From positions 602,677-666,676 of the forward strand of contig FN649732.1 in the NCBI GenBank assembly GCA_000310025.1: a stretch of DNA of 64,000 nt, written 5' to 3'. Shown one piece after another: positions 46,091-59,095 of this stretch (positions within the stretch are counted from its first letter, which is position 1; the number at the start of each line of letters is the position of its first letter). Position numbers and translations under genes: made by a program. Origin of the DNA: Ectocarpus siliculosus. Its lineage: Eukaryota > Sar > Phaeophyceae > Ectocarpales > Ectocarpaceae. The notes beneath the pieces were generated by a model. The model was not told the DNA's origin. It ran no database searches and saw only the letters and a program-made list of their open reading frames with translations.

Positions 46091-47954
46091 AGAGATCGAG
46101 TGCGCGCGCGTACCAGGAGGCCCAGCGTCCCGCGTAGGGTTCCTATGTTGCCTACAAGATTGCAGGCATCCATGAGACGTGTTCATTGCAAGAGACCGTG
46201 TCCAGCCTTGGACGGAACGAGGATGGTCCCTGTTTGAGTCCGGGCAGAAGGTTCGGGAGGAAAGGGCAGAGAAAGGTGCCAACATACCAAACGAAATATT
46301 GCGTTTACCAAATGTGTTTCGAAGAGATCGTGGTATCCCGCAGTATGACGAGATCTTGGTGTACGGTTGACGCCCATGTTCTCGCCCAACAACTACGGAC
46401 TCACTCATACATATCTGTCTGAAGTGATGATTTCCCGACCAACGCTGAGTTCGACGTTCACTACCTCTCACTCCCAGGGCTTTCACCAATATTTCACAGG
46501 GTGGAGGGCGTTCGAGCGGCGGCTGAATGATCATGACATGCACTACATATGTCACAGCGGAAGTGTAGCCCACTCCCAGATTATTCAGTATACATATGTA
46601 GTTCACAGAGTGGAGGGAGTGAAATCGGCACCTGGACGGTCATCACAAGTGCCACACCTACCCCAGTGTGAGAAAAAAGATGACCTCCCACGTATGTGCA
46701 AAAGGGCGTGTTTCCGTGAGGCTGGTGGGGCTTTGCGAAACCCTGTTCGATAGTTTTGTGAAGTTTCCTGAATCGGCAGATTGACGCACTCATTAGCAGC
46801 GAATCGGCCAAACCCACCAAGAAGCGAAAACCTAGGAGTACACACCAAGCGAAATGGAACGCCAGTTCTTTCGCTAGCAATGGAACAAGTCGAGTGAACG
46901 TTTTTCGATGTACGAGCATCCCATTCAATACCCCCTCCTCGTCTGTAGTATCATGCAACCCCAAACGACGTTCATGTTCACTCATGAAAAGAGTGCTTGT
47001 CACACGCCACGTCCACAAAAAAGGATGCAGTCCTCGACGGCAAAGGACTTGACTGTTTTTCTTCACAAAAGCAATTCCCCTTGAATAAGTGATTGAGCAT
47101 CACTTATGCCCCACACAATCTCTTGTCAACGGTTGGTTGCACGAGTAGAAATGAAAACTTATATTTTCACTTTTTTGGGAATGCAGGCCACACCAAATTG
47201 CGAGACATCCTAATGAAAACGGAAAGTGACGCCGCCGGTGTGGTATCGCCTTCACTCTCGTATCACCACGAACAACCATAACAGCAGTAAGCAGGGATGA
47301 TGATGACAGGAAAGCTCCATGCAGGGAGGACTTGTGGCTTCCGAAAACTCACTCGAGACAGCAGTCACACTCAACGCAAACCCTGAGCTGCTTGCTGTAC
47401 GAAAAACGGGCAGAATGTCACTCTGTTGATCCCTTCTCCCGCAAAAAACAAGAAGTTCACAAGGGGAATATTAAGATCCTTCGGTTTGGCCCTGATCAGA
47501 GTTGTTCAGTAACAAACAGGCCAACGGGTACAGATTCCGAGCGGTGCTTCACTTATGTAGTGACGAAACAAGAGTGAAGCTGGGATATGATTGCAGACCT
47601 TCACTCTCCCTCTTCACAATCGCAAACAGAGGCTGGAAGGCTTTGCCCAATCCGAAAAACATCGGCAGTGGGTAACCAATGGATATCCTCGATTGACGAA
47701 CATGGTCGTTGCCCATACATGTTGCGCCTCGTGCGCGATAGAAGGGGAACGCAGCTATCGCGCAGCGAGCGCGCTTTCCAGAGCTTTCCACACGACCCGA
47801 AAAATACGATCCTTACGTTCGCGTGTAGCCGACCAGACAGCAGAACAAACGAGAGATCCCCTTAGTGGTATGTAGCACAACTGAAATAACTGCCCCACCG
47901 GGAAGAACGCCTTCCCCTCTCGCTCCCTCCCCTTCCATCGCCCCTCTATCCGTC

Positions 47955-48010
47955 CGTCCGTCCGTTTGTGTCCGTCTGTCCGTTTGTGTCCGTCTGTCCG
48001 TTTGTCTGTA
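47955..48010. repeat. GTCCGTCTGTCC-type minisatellite
   Basis: Tandem CCGT/CTGT/TTGTGT units; open frames across it on both strands are simple-sequence translations. Confidence 0.8.
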
Positions 48011-48066
48011 TTCTGTCCCTCACTCTCGCCCTCCTCTCTCTCTCCCGCCACATCTCCTGACACAAG

Positions 48067-48238
48067 ACGACGTGGCCGTGGGGCATCGAAGTCCACGAAA
48101 AAAATGAAAGCGAGTGAGACCACCCCCCAGCTCTTAGTGGGTCAAGGTTCCGGTGTCTTCGGAGGTACACCTTCCTCACCACCTCTCGCGAGAGAAAATC
48201 ATCCTTCGCCGGTGAAGCGACAAGTCGCCCCATCGTGA
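48067..48238 (+). CDS. Possible terminal exon, hypothetical
   Basis: After the acceptor ACACAAG a frame reads RRGRGASKSTKKMKASE, continues through LLVGQGSGVFGG and ends in VKRQVAPS before TGA. Its composition is protein-like (basic, then Ser/Pro-rich) and better than the opposite strand. No upstream exon was found and a GTGAGA donor-like site lies inside it, so the extent is unsure. No family recognised. Confidence 0.25.
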
Positions 48239-49040
48239 GACCCCTTGATTGAACAAAGTTAGGGAAATTGTCACGAACGCCCCGACAGAGACTCCGTTGT
48301 TGCAGGCGACCCGGCAGACGAAGATGTGCCAGTCTCGTGATCACAACGCCGGAGGGAGAGAAGGCCAGAACATCGCCCCCCCCCCTCGAAGGAAGAAATA
48401 ATACCCATGCCGCCATCAACAAATTTCACGGCCTGGCCGCTTGTCCCTTTGTCTGGGAGTCGGGAGACCGCCACTGCGGCCTTGACCCCGGGTGTTCTTC
48501 GAGTTGCTCGTGGCGCGTGGCACATTGAATGTCTGCCGGGTGGTCAGGATCCAAGTCTTCGTTGAACGCTGCTGATCTCCCCCGCAACTCTACCGAGTCA
48601 TGGCCTATATTGAAGCACATAGTTCAACGGTCCAAGCGTAGGCTCGTGTTCTCTCTCGGCATGTTTGACGTGAAGTACCAAGCGCGGCCGAGGGTACTCG
48701 AGCAAAAAACAAAATTTTGAGAAAAGAGACAGCGCGCCGCCGTTCGTGGACACGATCGATTCTCATTTCCAACATCCAACTCTACGTTAATTCTCGTGCG
48801 GCGTTCGGCAGCACGTTCAAGGTGCACATCTTCGGAGGCATGGATGCGAAAACGTCCTCCAGGCTCCAGCTCCTTACTACGCCCAGCCATGTGGGTGTAC
48901 CTCATCTCGGATACTGGCTTCCATGGAAACGCGAAAACTCAAGCAGCAGTCAGACATTCCCTACGTCTATACAGCTCCTGTAAGGAAGGTGTTGAACCCT
49001 GGCTCCCCCATCGAAGCACGAAAACACAATCAGACATTCC

Positions 49041-51323
49041 CTATACGGGCTCGACAAGCCCTCGCCCCCGCCCGCAAACGCAAAACTTCACCCGCTCCAA
49101 GTCTCCTGGGTGACACCACAACAGTTCTGTCGAGTCCGCACGACTTGATCCCCGCACAGCCGTTGGGTAGCGGCTGCTACCGTCGGACGCGGACTCTCCT
49201 CGAGCCTTTTCTCGAAACGGCGGCGAGCTGTCCGATTGGCTCGCCAAGGCCTCCTCGGAGGAAGGGAAACCCACGCTTTGCCACACGATCCCGGCTTCTT
49301 CGAGGCACCGGTGAAAAGCTGCCATTGTCTCGGAGTTCCGAAGCTGTCGGGGGGGGGCGGGGGATGGGGGATGGGGAGTAAGGGGACACGCGGAGAGTGC
49401 CGTGAAGGGAGGGGGGTATGCGTGGGTTTGGAGGTGTGCTGGATGTCGCGGGCGTGTGTTCTGGAGCATGTTACCGCCGTACATCCTCAATATCTACGTT
49501 ACAAAGCGCACTTTGGGGCTCCTCTAATTCCGCCGGGTGTGGCATCAAAGCGAGTGCCGGCAAAAATCGTTTTGGTTTAAACACTCTCGCTCACTGCATG
49601 CCGAGGCATTCCTTTCGTCTTGTCACGTTTTCGAAGGGGATGCCAGGGTCCACATCATTTCCGACAGTCCTACAAATCTCCCACGGGCGTAGTAAAGAGC
49701 GATGCCCAAACCCCCTACGACAATAAACTTCATCGATGTAGAATCTGAACGCTGTGTTTGTCTAACATCTTTTGACCGACCGAAGAAAGACAAGCGCGTA
49801 CCTCCTCTTTCCAGATCGCAACTGCTGCCGCTGCTGCTACCCGGTCTGCTGCGACTACTGTACTTGTCATCGCAGCAAGTACTTTCATTCGACGACGCCT
49901 TCCAACTTTACGTCTTGCCCATTGACCGTCAGCGCTGTTTAGTTTTCTTCCCAAGCGCACCAGCCCATCAACGCCCCCCATGGAGTCAGGGGTGGGGTGT
50001 GGAGCGATGCGATGAGAACGAGAGCCCGTGGTGGCACGAAAACACGGCGTGCTCGACCAGCAAACGCACCCCGGACAGAGTGTCCGACCTCGGTTTGCCA
50101 AAACGTGTACGACGAGGGAGCCTAAACGCCAAGACCGAATCCACGTCTTGTTCGTAGGAGAACGTTCCAGGCGACGTTCTCGACACCGATGCGCCCTTCC
50201 CAGGGCTGGCGCTATCTCCAATATGGCAACGACTGGCAATCACGACGACGACGTCGATCACGGCTCACGCTTGCGTGCACACGATACGTCAACAAAGACG
50301 GTCTGTCCGCTTACCGTAGACGCGAACACGATGAGGGCATCGGGGCATCTCCGCAGCGTCTCCACCACCACTCCTACGAGCGCGGAGTGATACCTGCCCC
50401 CCCCCCCGCCGACCGAAAATCGCGCCGCCGCCAACCACAAATGAAGAAGAGCGCGCGTGCATAGAAGGATGCACACGACAAACGAAAACGAGCGCGTTTG
50501 ACAATGCGGATGGAATGCGCAACAAGCAGGCAACAACAACAAGAGCGGACTGCTCACGAGCTTGAGAAATCTCAACACGGACTTGCGTGCTTCAGGTGTA
50601 GAAGCTGCCCTTGGAGAGCTCTACTGTGGGCTATAGCCCAGCGCCGATCCCTCTGTGTGTGTAAACGAAAATCCACTACCCTACAAGCGCGCCGCACAAC
50701 CAGGGTGTCCTCTCCGCAAGCTGCGCGAAAAAGAGCTGAGCGAGCGTCGGGGGCAACTAAGTTGCGCCAGGCGTAGTCTCTCAGGGAAGCTGCGCCTACT
50801 AAGTTGTGCGAGGCGTAGTGTCTGGTCAGAGAAGCTGCGCCTAATGCACAGTCATCCGTGCGGCAAAGCCTACGACGATCCAAGGCATAGCACAGGGACC
50901 CAGCGATCAAGATATCTTAAGAAGCTGGAAACGCGTGGTAAAAAAAAATGGGGTGATCATGGGAGAGAGACATTGTCCCGTACAAAGCACAAAACCAGCG
51001 CCGGCACCACTACACGAAACAGAACGGACCAAACAATAATCTTTCCGCCAAGCAAAAGTCACGACACCGCCTTTCTCACTTTACGTCGTACACAACGTCC
51101 GCAGCCAGAACCACCTCCGGCATACCAAGCGAATCGCCCCCACCGTCCCCGCACTCGCTGCCCCCGCCACTCCCAGTATGTCTCGCCCCCCCTTCTCCAC
51201 TTCCCACCGCCGCCGCCGCCGCTGTGGAGGAGCAGCCGCCTCCTAGACACCCACCCCCGCCATCGTCGTCCTCGTCAGCTCGCGAGCCGTCGGCAGTTCC
51301 GCCGCTCGTTGCGTCGGCCCTAA

Positions 51324-51359
<36 letters not shown>

Positions 51360-54300
51360 CGCCGCCGCTGCCGCCGGCTGGCGGTACGGAGGAGGCCTTG
51401 TGGTGGCAGTAGTCTGTCCAGTCGAGAAATCGGACGGACACGCCCGAAGGCGTTGTTGAGGGTTTGTCGTTGTTGCCGTTGCTCTGGCCGGCGCCAGCTT
51501 CCAGCAGCGCGCGGTTGATTTCCAGGTTGTGGTGAAGGTTAGCGAGCACTCTTTGGCGTGCAGGAGTCGAGAGAAGGGGCGGCGTTCGTGGAGTGGGGCA
51601 GACCATTTGGGGTGGTGGTAGTGTTCATGCAGTGAGGTGCGCCCTCGAAGGCATTTCGTCGGAAATTTCGGAGATTATGTCAGAAATGACCTGATAGGAT
51701 AGAAAAAGAACTATTCTCAGAGGCCGGACAGAGGTATCCGTTTTCGTCACCGATTTCAAGCATTTTCGTTGAACACACCCACCACCAATTTTCCACAAAA
51801 AGAAAAAAAAAATCTGCATTGGTTCCAAGAATCCGTCCGTCCCGACCGAGAGGACGAGATGGTTGTGGTTGTTCTTATCTTCTCCGAAGAGGTAGAGTGG
51901 GGGAAAGAGTGAAAAAAAAACAAAAAAAAACAAAAAAAAACTCCTCGTACCTGGGCGCGTAGTCCGTCAGGACGACCTCCGCCGCTCCGCAAGTGGCAGC
52001 CACAGCCATGCCGGTCATGCCGATCCCCGCGCCGAGTTCCAGCACTCTCTTCCCTCGCAGCAAGCCCGAGTGCGCCAGGCAGAACTCTTTCAGGAATGAC
52101 ACCAGCAGCAGCAGCAGCAGCAGTTGCAGTAGAGTAGTGGGGATTATAGGAGGAGGAGGAGGAGGAGGAGGAGGAGCAGCATAGTAGCAGTAGCAGTAGT
52201 AACAGTAGTAGTAGTAGTAGAGAAAAGGGCCGACCGGAGCAAGTGTAGCCGGAGCAAGTGTAGCTAAGGCGGGGTGGCGCGGGCGTGTTGGCGTGGGAAC
52301 GCCGGCAGCAGAGTGGGCACACCGTACCACAGCAGGGACGGCACGAAAGCACCACAGAAGGTGGCGGATAACACTAAAGTCGCGCGGCAATTAAGCAGTA
52401 CCACAGCAACCCAAGCACTATATAGTTCGGGCTTCGCTACAACAAAAAAAAGTGCCAACACGAGCAAGAAAGCTGTGGCGGGGGTTACTGAAAATAGGAA
52501 AAACAGTCGATGACGGGATGTCCCAATAGAGTGGACTCTTTCGTGAACAAGACTACCGTAGAATTTTGTCACTGTATTCGATGCGAGAGCGCCCGGTACC
52601 ACCTAAGCCACTCCCCCCGTACAGCACATTTCAAGGCCGAGTCTCCTACTATTGGTCGGACGCAACAACGCGAAGGAGCGAACGTGTGCCTCGGCAGCCT
52701 AGGACTGCGGTTATCTCTAGGAACGAAACCTCCCATCCGCTGGGAGCAACCGGCAAAACTGGTAGGCTGTAACGCAAAGAGACAAATGCGTGGTATTGAG
52801 TGTCGACATACTCGCCGTCTCGGCGGTAGCGTTGGAGGAAATTAGCCTGTTTTTTCGACACCGGTCCTTTGTGATGGGGCTCGCCAAAGAACGCCAGTTC
52901 AGTGCTAAAAAAAGGGACCCCCACGCAGTACCGCATAGGCACGACCACACCTCCTCCCCCTCCCATCTACAAACACCCTGTTGGCTTTCACGAGCGAGCT
53001 CTACCAGTATACGTGGGAGAAAATGGCGGAAATCCCCCGAGGGTCGGTCATGCAGCATACCTTCGTTCTGAAGAGAAAACCGTGATCCCTAGGACTATCC
53101 CCAACGCCAACACACCACCACCTCCTAAAGTCACGAAAATGAATAGTTCGGAGGGAACCGCGGGGGGGTAGGAATCACCGAATTGTGCGCGGTGCATACA
53201 CATGCATGCAGAAAAGATCATCTGCCGTGTGTGCCCAGCCTCTCGCATCTTGTGGCTAGCTCAAAACCAGGCAGATAGAGATCACTCACCCGCGAGAGCT
53301 CGCCCTGCCTCCCAGACTCGAAGGCCTACCTATCGGGGGCAGCCAGGGGGGAGGGCGGGGTTGATGCGTGCCTAATCAGAAGACAGGAAAGAGACGAGTC
53401 ACCAACGAACGAAGCCACGGAGGGAGGGGGCGGCGGCGCCAGGGCAAGTCTAATCGCTGCTCGCCGACAGCGAGCACTGTTGTATCGTCGACAAGGCATC
53501 AGGTTGATCAAATCCTAACGAGCCGAAGTTCTCCATTTTGGTGTTAATGGAAGTGAACCCTGTTTGGGTAGTTGGCCGTGTGACCACCAAAGGTGTCGGA
53601 GTCAGTTACGGATGGTACAAGGTGTAGAGTAGAGACCGGAACAGTTTTGATGTCAAGGCAACAACAATAATAACAACAACAACAGCAACAACAAAAGCAG
53701 ACGAATATGCATGTGAGGGAAGGGTGCGCCAGCCATATGCACTGGAAACATGTGAACACCCAACATCCATCATCGCGGGAATCACTCCTTGATTATTGTG
53801 CGCAACAATGCGCGCCTGTCAACCCGGGAGCAACACGAAGGGGGGGATACGAAAATGAAAAGCTCCATGGCAGGTCCCCCGGACCATGTGTTGCACCTGC
53901 CGTGATGAGAGAACAATCACGAGCGTAGTAGGAACAGTGTGAATGGGAAAAAAGCTGCTGCGCGTGGAAGTTTTCAGTCGCGACAACTTCAGGCAGAGAC
54001 TCGCAAAACGCCGTGCAAACGAAGATGGCCTTACAAGCGTTCGACACGGGGCGGCAGCGGCTCCACGTACAAAAATACAACAGAAAGGACATAAAACAGC
54101 CAGGGCTGTGGGTTCCTACCCACCAACTGCAAAACATACGGATTCCGAAAAAAAATCCCACCTCGTTGTCCCGGTTGGCCACCCGGAACGAAAAGAACGT
54201 ACCGCCTTCCTCTTCCTGGAAACCCTTGGCAGAGTAATCACTGCCGGTGCTGATGATGTCGCAGAGTGCGGCGCGGCGAGGGAACCAGAACGACTCGAAA

Positions 54301-55433
54301 GCGGTGTCGTCGCTGTGCCCTCCCCCCCCCCGGAGCGAAGACACGCACGCCATCCTGGCGAGTAGGAGACCCTCGGCGGGCTCGTCTCCTGCCGTCTCGA
54401 CCGCCTCTAGAAGAACCTGTCGAACCGCCGCCGCCGCCGTGTTTTGTTATTTTCATTTTTTAATCAGCGCTCACAGCATGTCTGTCTGGCCAAAGACAAA
54501 CGTCGGTTTCTTGTTCAAAGCGTGCTGTACAGTAGTGCATGGGGGAGGCCGCCGTTGATTGGAAGTGACCACCCCGAACGCGTTGGCCTTGTCGAGGTTA
54601 CCCAAGAAGCTAGCCGCAGGACGACGTAGTCCACACACAAGAGGATGGGTTCAACCACTCGACGAGGGCGAACGACCGCGAACATGCATTCCAAAGATTT
54701 TTGGACCCAACTTTGTTTAACAAGCTTGATGCTTTGACCCTCGCAGTGCATGTTCCGTAATCCAGACCCCGGGCATAGACGTATAGAACAGTCGCGCTCC
54801 GGAACACGCCGGTTGGGTTTCCAGGCCGCCAACTTTCACTCCAAGCATTTGCACGCAAACATCCAGTAAGAAGAAGCTGTTCGGACGCAGAGGTGGGTGC
54901 CAAGCATTTGCACGCAAACGTGCGGTAAGAAGAAGCTGTTCGAACGCAGAGGTGGGTGCAATATGGCCCCATGGCCCCAAGGACGGGACCGCCTTCTCCA
55001 ATATTTTCTTGTAAAAAGGATTCTTATTCAATTTCAGAAGTACATTCTTTGGGTTCTTGGACGACGATAGGGACGGGGGGTTTCGTATCCCTAACCCTCA
55101 TCCCCAACCAACCCCCCTGCTATCACCGAGCTTTATACCCTCGCGAAGGCTATATATACTGCAAGGAGGTTGGCATCACATCAAGCACGACAACATCTCG
55201 TTTCGTTTTCACGTCCTTTCTCGCACCTTGGTGACCCGGGAGACGTATTCCAAGCGAGGAGTAAACTCCGCCGCGATTGGACAGTCAAGCAGCTCCGTCG
55301 CAACCCTCTCCTGAAAACCAAGGGAGGTCCACGACGACAACGACGACGTCGACGACCGTAGTCCAGTTTCGTCCTCCCCCCGGCTTTCTGCCGCGGAAGC
55401 TTTGAGCTCCCCCACGAGTGCCTCCAGAGGAGC
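49041..55433 (-). CDS. FAM86/EEF2KMT-like protein-lysine methyltransferase
   Basis: Seven exons in transcription order: 55433-55227, 54416-54203, 53325-53290, 52086-51951, 51550-51080, 50393-50315, 49343-49041. All phases agree, giving at least 481 residues. The N-terminal helical part (LLDCPIAAEFTPRLEYVSR, then LLEAVETAGDEPAEGLL) matches the FAM86 pre-domain. A 36-base exon supplies GLRVWEAGRALA. The SAM-binding motif is VLELGAGIGMTG, followed by VVLTDY. Further motifs are LANLHHNLEIN, LDWTDY, VVLAADVVYDV, then FAST-LRNSETMAAFHRC. In the animal and yeast homologues this family methylates a lysine of elongation factor 2; that substrate is inferred here. About 100 Gly-rich residues interrupt the catalytic domain between LDWTDY and PEVVLAADVVYD. 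The 5' end is incomplete. A possible first coding exon is 55572-55551 (MRHTVFTG, donor GTAAGC), but its phase does not fit the acceptor at 55434. Confidence 0.87.
51325..51362 (-). repeat. Coding GCC/GGC triplet run (poly-Gly)
   Basis: An uninterrupted CCG-type run on the plus strand encodes poly-Gly in the methyltransferase insert. It is slippage-prone but stays in frame. Confidence 0.8.
52101..52225. repeat. CAG, GAG and GTA triplet runs in a methyltransferase intron
   Basis: Three different triplet arrays follow each other directly upstream (in transcription) of the acceptor of the SAM-motif exon, which begins at 52086. Confidence 0.8.
54842..54959 (+). repeat. 59-bp tandem duplication
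   Basis: Units start at 54842 and 54901 and share CAAGCATTTGCACGCAAAC and GTAAGAAGAAGCTGTTCG with three or four differences. They lie in the first recognised intron of the methyltransferase gene. Confidence 0.9.
55083..55155 (+). repeat. CCTCGCGAAG repeat family, copy 2
   Basis: TCGTATCCCTAACCCTCATC, then CCAACCAACCCCCC, a degenerate ACCGAGCTTTA block and TACCCTCGCGAAGGCTA. Homologous to 44708-44805 and 62461-62548. Confidence 0.7.
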
Positions 55434-56378
55434 CTTGCAGGCGAGGAGGGGTGGGGTCACCGCAGAATCATTCGCAAGTTAATAGGGGGAGGAGGTGTGA
55501 TGCACATGTCGTGTGTGTGTCTCCAGCACCGGCAGCGCTAAATGGCTTACCGGTGAAGACCGTGTGCCTCATCGCTTTGTTCTTTGGGCGCGTGGAATCT
55601 AGAAAAAAACTCCGAGCTCACAGCTTTGGGGCCACGACAAGATAAGAAACAACAACATTTTGTTCCCATCCCATACTGGGGGTGCGGGAAGGGCTGCCCT
55701 ATTCAGCCTACAGGTATGTAGCCGCTACATTTTAAAGTTGGGTGATACTGCGCACGATGGTGTGTTGAGGTAAATATAAGACCAAGAACTGCAGGTGTTG
55801 CACGTTTTCCGTAAGACAATTGATCACGAAGGGTTGGCTGACTGCGAGTGTTTCCCCTCGGACGAACATGCTGATCAGCGCTGCTCCATAGTTCGACAAA
55901 CATGGTACTGCGTTATGTTTCTCGGGAGAGGGTTGAGTGGTTGTGAACACAAGGAACATTTGCATGCAATTTTCACACCATTGTCGTATCTCATGTTTTG
56001 CATGCATAATCTACTACTGCTGCTGGGCTGCTGGATAGCTGTCGTACTGCTGTACTGTATATCTCTCGCAGCGAATCTCCTCGAGATCCTTGCCCATGCT
56101 CCTACAAGTATAATACCACGTACATAGACTATATCTGCGCATGTTGTGCATACAAACGATTACACATACCCTCTTTACTGCTCTGACGGCGGAACAGCTC
56201 TGCCGTTTGCATGCCAGGGTCGGGTGGGGTCCACACGCTAAATCGGTGCGACATGGAACGCGGGGTGCATTGACACTCTGCTGCTGCTGCTGCTGCTGCT
56301 GTGGGATTCCACGGTCCAAAACATCTTCGAATATACGTTGTAGGGTGTGCTTTCACCAAGGAACTGCTGTTGCTGCGC
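55434..56378. other. Divergent spacer between the methyltransferase and the next plus-strand gene
   Basis: Probably holds the methyltransferase promoter and first exon. One candidate is the 22-base coding piece at 55572-55551. Nothing else could be supported. Confidence 0.4.
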
Positions 56379-57487
56379 ATGGCGACATCAGGACAAGGGG
56401 GACCTTCGGGGCGGGAGAGAGGAGGCACTTCCACACCACAGGAGACAAAATCTTCACCTGCTGAAGGTAGAGTCGGAGGGCTCGTTTCAGGGAGACCATT
56501 CTCGTCCCTTCGTCACACACGAAGTGTATCCTGCTCCGGCAGCATATCACCTCTCATCCGACAGCCGCCGACACAACCAACCCAGAGCAGTGGAGAGAGC
56601 TGTTGCGGCCCCGTAGATAGGGTAGGTGTACTGTGTAGGAGTACCTCCAAAAGAGTCACACTTCGGGAGACCCCGCCCGGCAACCGGCAACCAACCTGCA
56701 GCAGCAAGCCTGCTAGAGACCAGAGGGTAGCAAGCCCACAGCATCGCCGTGCGTGAGCCCTGGACAGGCCAGGCTCGCGCGCATAACGCCTCCGAGCCCC
56801 TGAGTGCCTCTCTCCTTGAAGAGCGCGAGGCAAGAGGAAGCGTGGAGGTTAGAACAAAAGGTGGGGACGGAACAGCATCAGCACCAGCACAACAATTTAT
56901 TGAGTTGAACATTTTTTCTACAACACGGAAGAGCAAAGATGCTGAGGAGCCCGTCTCCATCCCGCAGGCCCAGCACCACAGGCGATGCCACCAAATCGGT
57001 GAGTCCGGAACATGCTGCAAGGTTTATTTGACTCGTGGAAGCGAGGCGTCTGCGCCGTTTGTGTCTTGAGAGCGAGCAGCTGCCTCATCATCCAGCAACC
57101 CAGCAGGAATGCTACACTCGCGAAGTTTCGCACGGGAAAACAATCACGTCGTTCTGTCTAGATGAGTTCGTTTTATCTTCAAAATAGAGTTGGATGGAAA
57201 ACGGTCCGGCCGGGGCACCATTTTGCGAGAGGAGTTGAGTGTTTGCCGCTTCACGGCTGTAGCCTCGTGTGTGGTTCTCTCGGTGGTGACCGCCGCGCCG
57301 CCACGCCCGGCGTTTTGTCCATCGATTGCCCTGAGGCGAAGTGGTGGATCCTTTGGGCACACAAGGGCGCGAAAACTTCTTCACAGCACCGGCAACCGCC
57401 GGGTATTTTTTCCGATCATGCCGATAGCTTTCTTCCTGCGTGTAAATCCAACATGAAGACTTTCGGCAAACGAACCACCATCTCCAT
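56379..57487 (+). CDS. Possible 5' exons of an unrecognised gene
   Basis: Three segments could be early exons of the gene ending at 61087. 56379-56466 starts MATSGQGGPSGRERGG and ends at GTAGAG. 56758-56998 contains SASLLEEREARG and SKDAEEPVSIPQ and ends at GTGAGT. 57232-57487 reads VECLPLHGCSLVC, then LSIDCPEAKWWILWAHKG, and ends at GTACGC. The second and third are phase-compatible (a split Gly codon). Acceptors are weak, and no domain is recognised. A minus-strand frame overlaps the third segment, so the call is tentative. Confidence 0.3.
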
Positions 57488-59044
57488 GTACGCTACACAC
57501 ACGCGCATGTAAGAGACGATTAATCGTGTGTGTGTCTCCCTCCTCCTGCTCCTCGTCCTCAGTGGTGTAGTCATGAATATGTTCCGCTTTTTTTACTTGC
57601 CTATTCATACAGGTTCATGAGCAAGCAGCAGCAGCAGTTGTGCACCGCTGTCGTGCGCGGTCCGCGCTTTTTTTTCTCAACACTTGCCTTCAGGAACGGA
57701 AGAGAGAAGCAATACAGCAGTATTTCGTATAAATCACCTTCGTTTAGTGTTGTGGTACAAACGAGGGATTGAGCAAACAGAGCGACTTCTCTCTCAGCAT
57801 CATAACGCGTGCTGTGTGTCGTGCGACGGCGGGAGGCAAAGCATCAACAACCATGGGCTAACTCGCTGACGTTTAGCACAACAAGTCAGCCTCAACTGAC
57901 GCATGAGCCACGCTTCTTTTTGTCTGCCGTGTGTAGTGCAACATCTCTACTTCTTTACCTTGTATATACCCCGTGCCACATTCGATTCCGGCGGGTAAAC
58001 CTGCGTTTGTGCGCCACTCGCTGACTCGGTTTGTACATGCACAGATTCGTCGAGCATACGACGAACCTGCTACATTTCCATACAGGTATTAAGACTGTCG
58101 CACAGCAGTGTTCTTTCCAAGTCCGTCCGTTCCACGTCCTGCTGTACAAAAACGTTTGGCGCTGACAAGGTGGCGGTGACTAAGCTTGTGAGATGTAAAC
58201 GGGGTCGTTGACTGTAATATGCGTAATACATGCGCGTGTGTCATCCTACAGGGAAGAACGCACGCGATCCACACGACCCGCTTCCGGGATAATTACCGGC
58301 GGGTACGTTAGGAAGAATAAACAATTGCAACGTGAAGTTTTGCCAAAGCGCACACATGGGACTCGTGTATATATTCGGATACATGCGCAAAATCATCTTC
58401 CAACAAAGGTTACATACCCGTTGGAGACAACAGCACCATGACGTGTTTCGCAATTTTCCAGCGAACTGCTCTGCTTTAGATACAATGTGAGTGAATGCGT
58501 AGCAGGGGATAGTGCGCTATGTATATAGCTCGACGGGGGGGGGTCTACAGCTGTGTGTATGTAGTAGTACCATGTTGTGGGTTCATACTCCGCATGTACT
58601 TCAGTAATAGTACTTCGAAGTAGAGATTGTGGGTATATGATTCTCTCTTCTCTCAAATCCTACAGTTGTATGTACAATTTGTTGCGGTGAAAACGATCAT
58701 TTATTATATTTGGACCGCCTTTCGCGAGAGATGGAAGCTTGTGAGGAAGCAGAACAGGGAGGGTACGCAGACAGACCCTATCCCTAAACTCCGTAACCTT
58801 AAACCCGACTTCCCCGATTGCGTTCTTTTTCCAACATGTTTACTTGAAACCGAAAATCCCTGCGGAAGCTATAATACTGGGTTTTGTGAGTGGTGTGTAT
58901 GTTACAGCTTGATGGGCAGGGTCGACGAGGGACTGGGATAGCTGAACTAACCTTTCTCACGATGAAAAACTAAGGAGAAGGAAGCACCGCGGGAGGGGAC
59001 GCGGGGCATACTCTAAACTCTATGCGAACGAACGAGACTGCCCT

Positions 59045-59095
59045 GTACCCCCTACTAAAACCAAGATTAACGTCCTCGCGAAGGGTGTTGACTGC
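59045..59095 (+). repeat. CCTCGCGAAG repeat family, partial copy
   Basis: CCCTACTAAAACCAAGATTA followed by GTCCTCGCGAAGGGT matches only the 3' half of the family. Confidence 0.55.

Larger units (their letters stand above)
46091..49040. other. 2.95 kb between the ankyrin and methyltransferase genes (convergent)
   Basis: The two genes end towards each other. The interval holds a CCGT/CTGT microsatellite (47955-48010), a possible exon at 48067-48238 and no other supportable gene. Frames at 45923-46606 (-) and 47946-48422 (-) are shadows or repeat-driven. Confidence 0.5.

Noticed and set aside
45923-46606. 227-codon minus-strand frame at the ankyrin 3' end
   Set aside because: It overlaps the well-supported last ankyrin exon in antisense and has no domain or splice support.
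55088-55096. CCCTAACCC telomere-like word
   Set aside because: It occurs once, as part of the dispersed CCTCGCGAAG family; there is no telomeric array.
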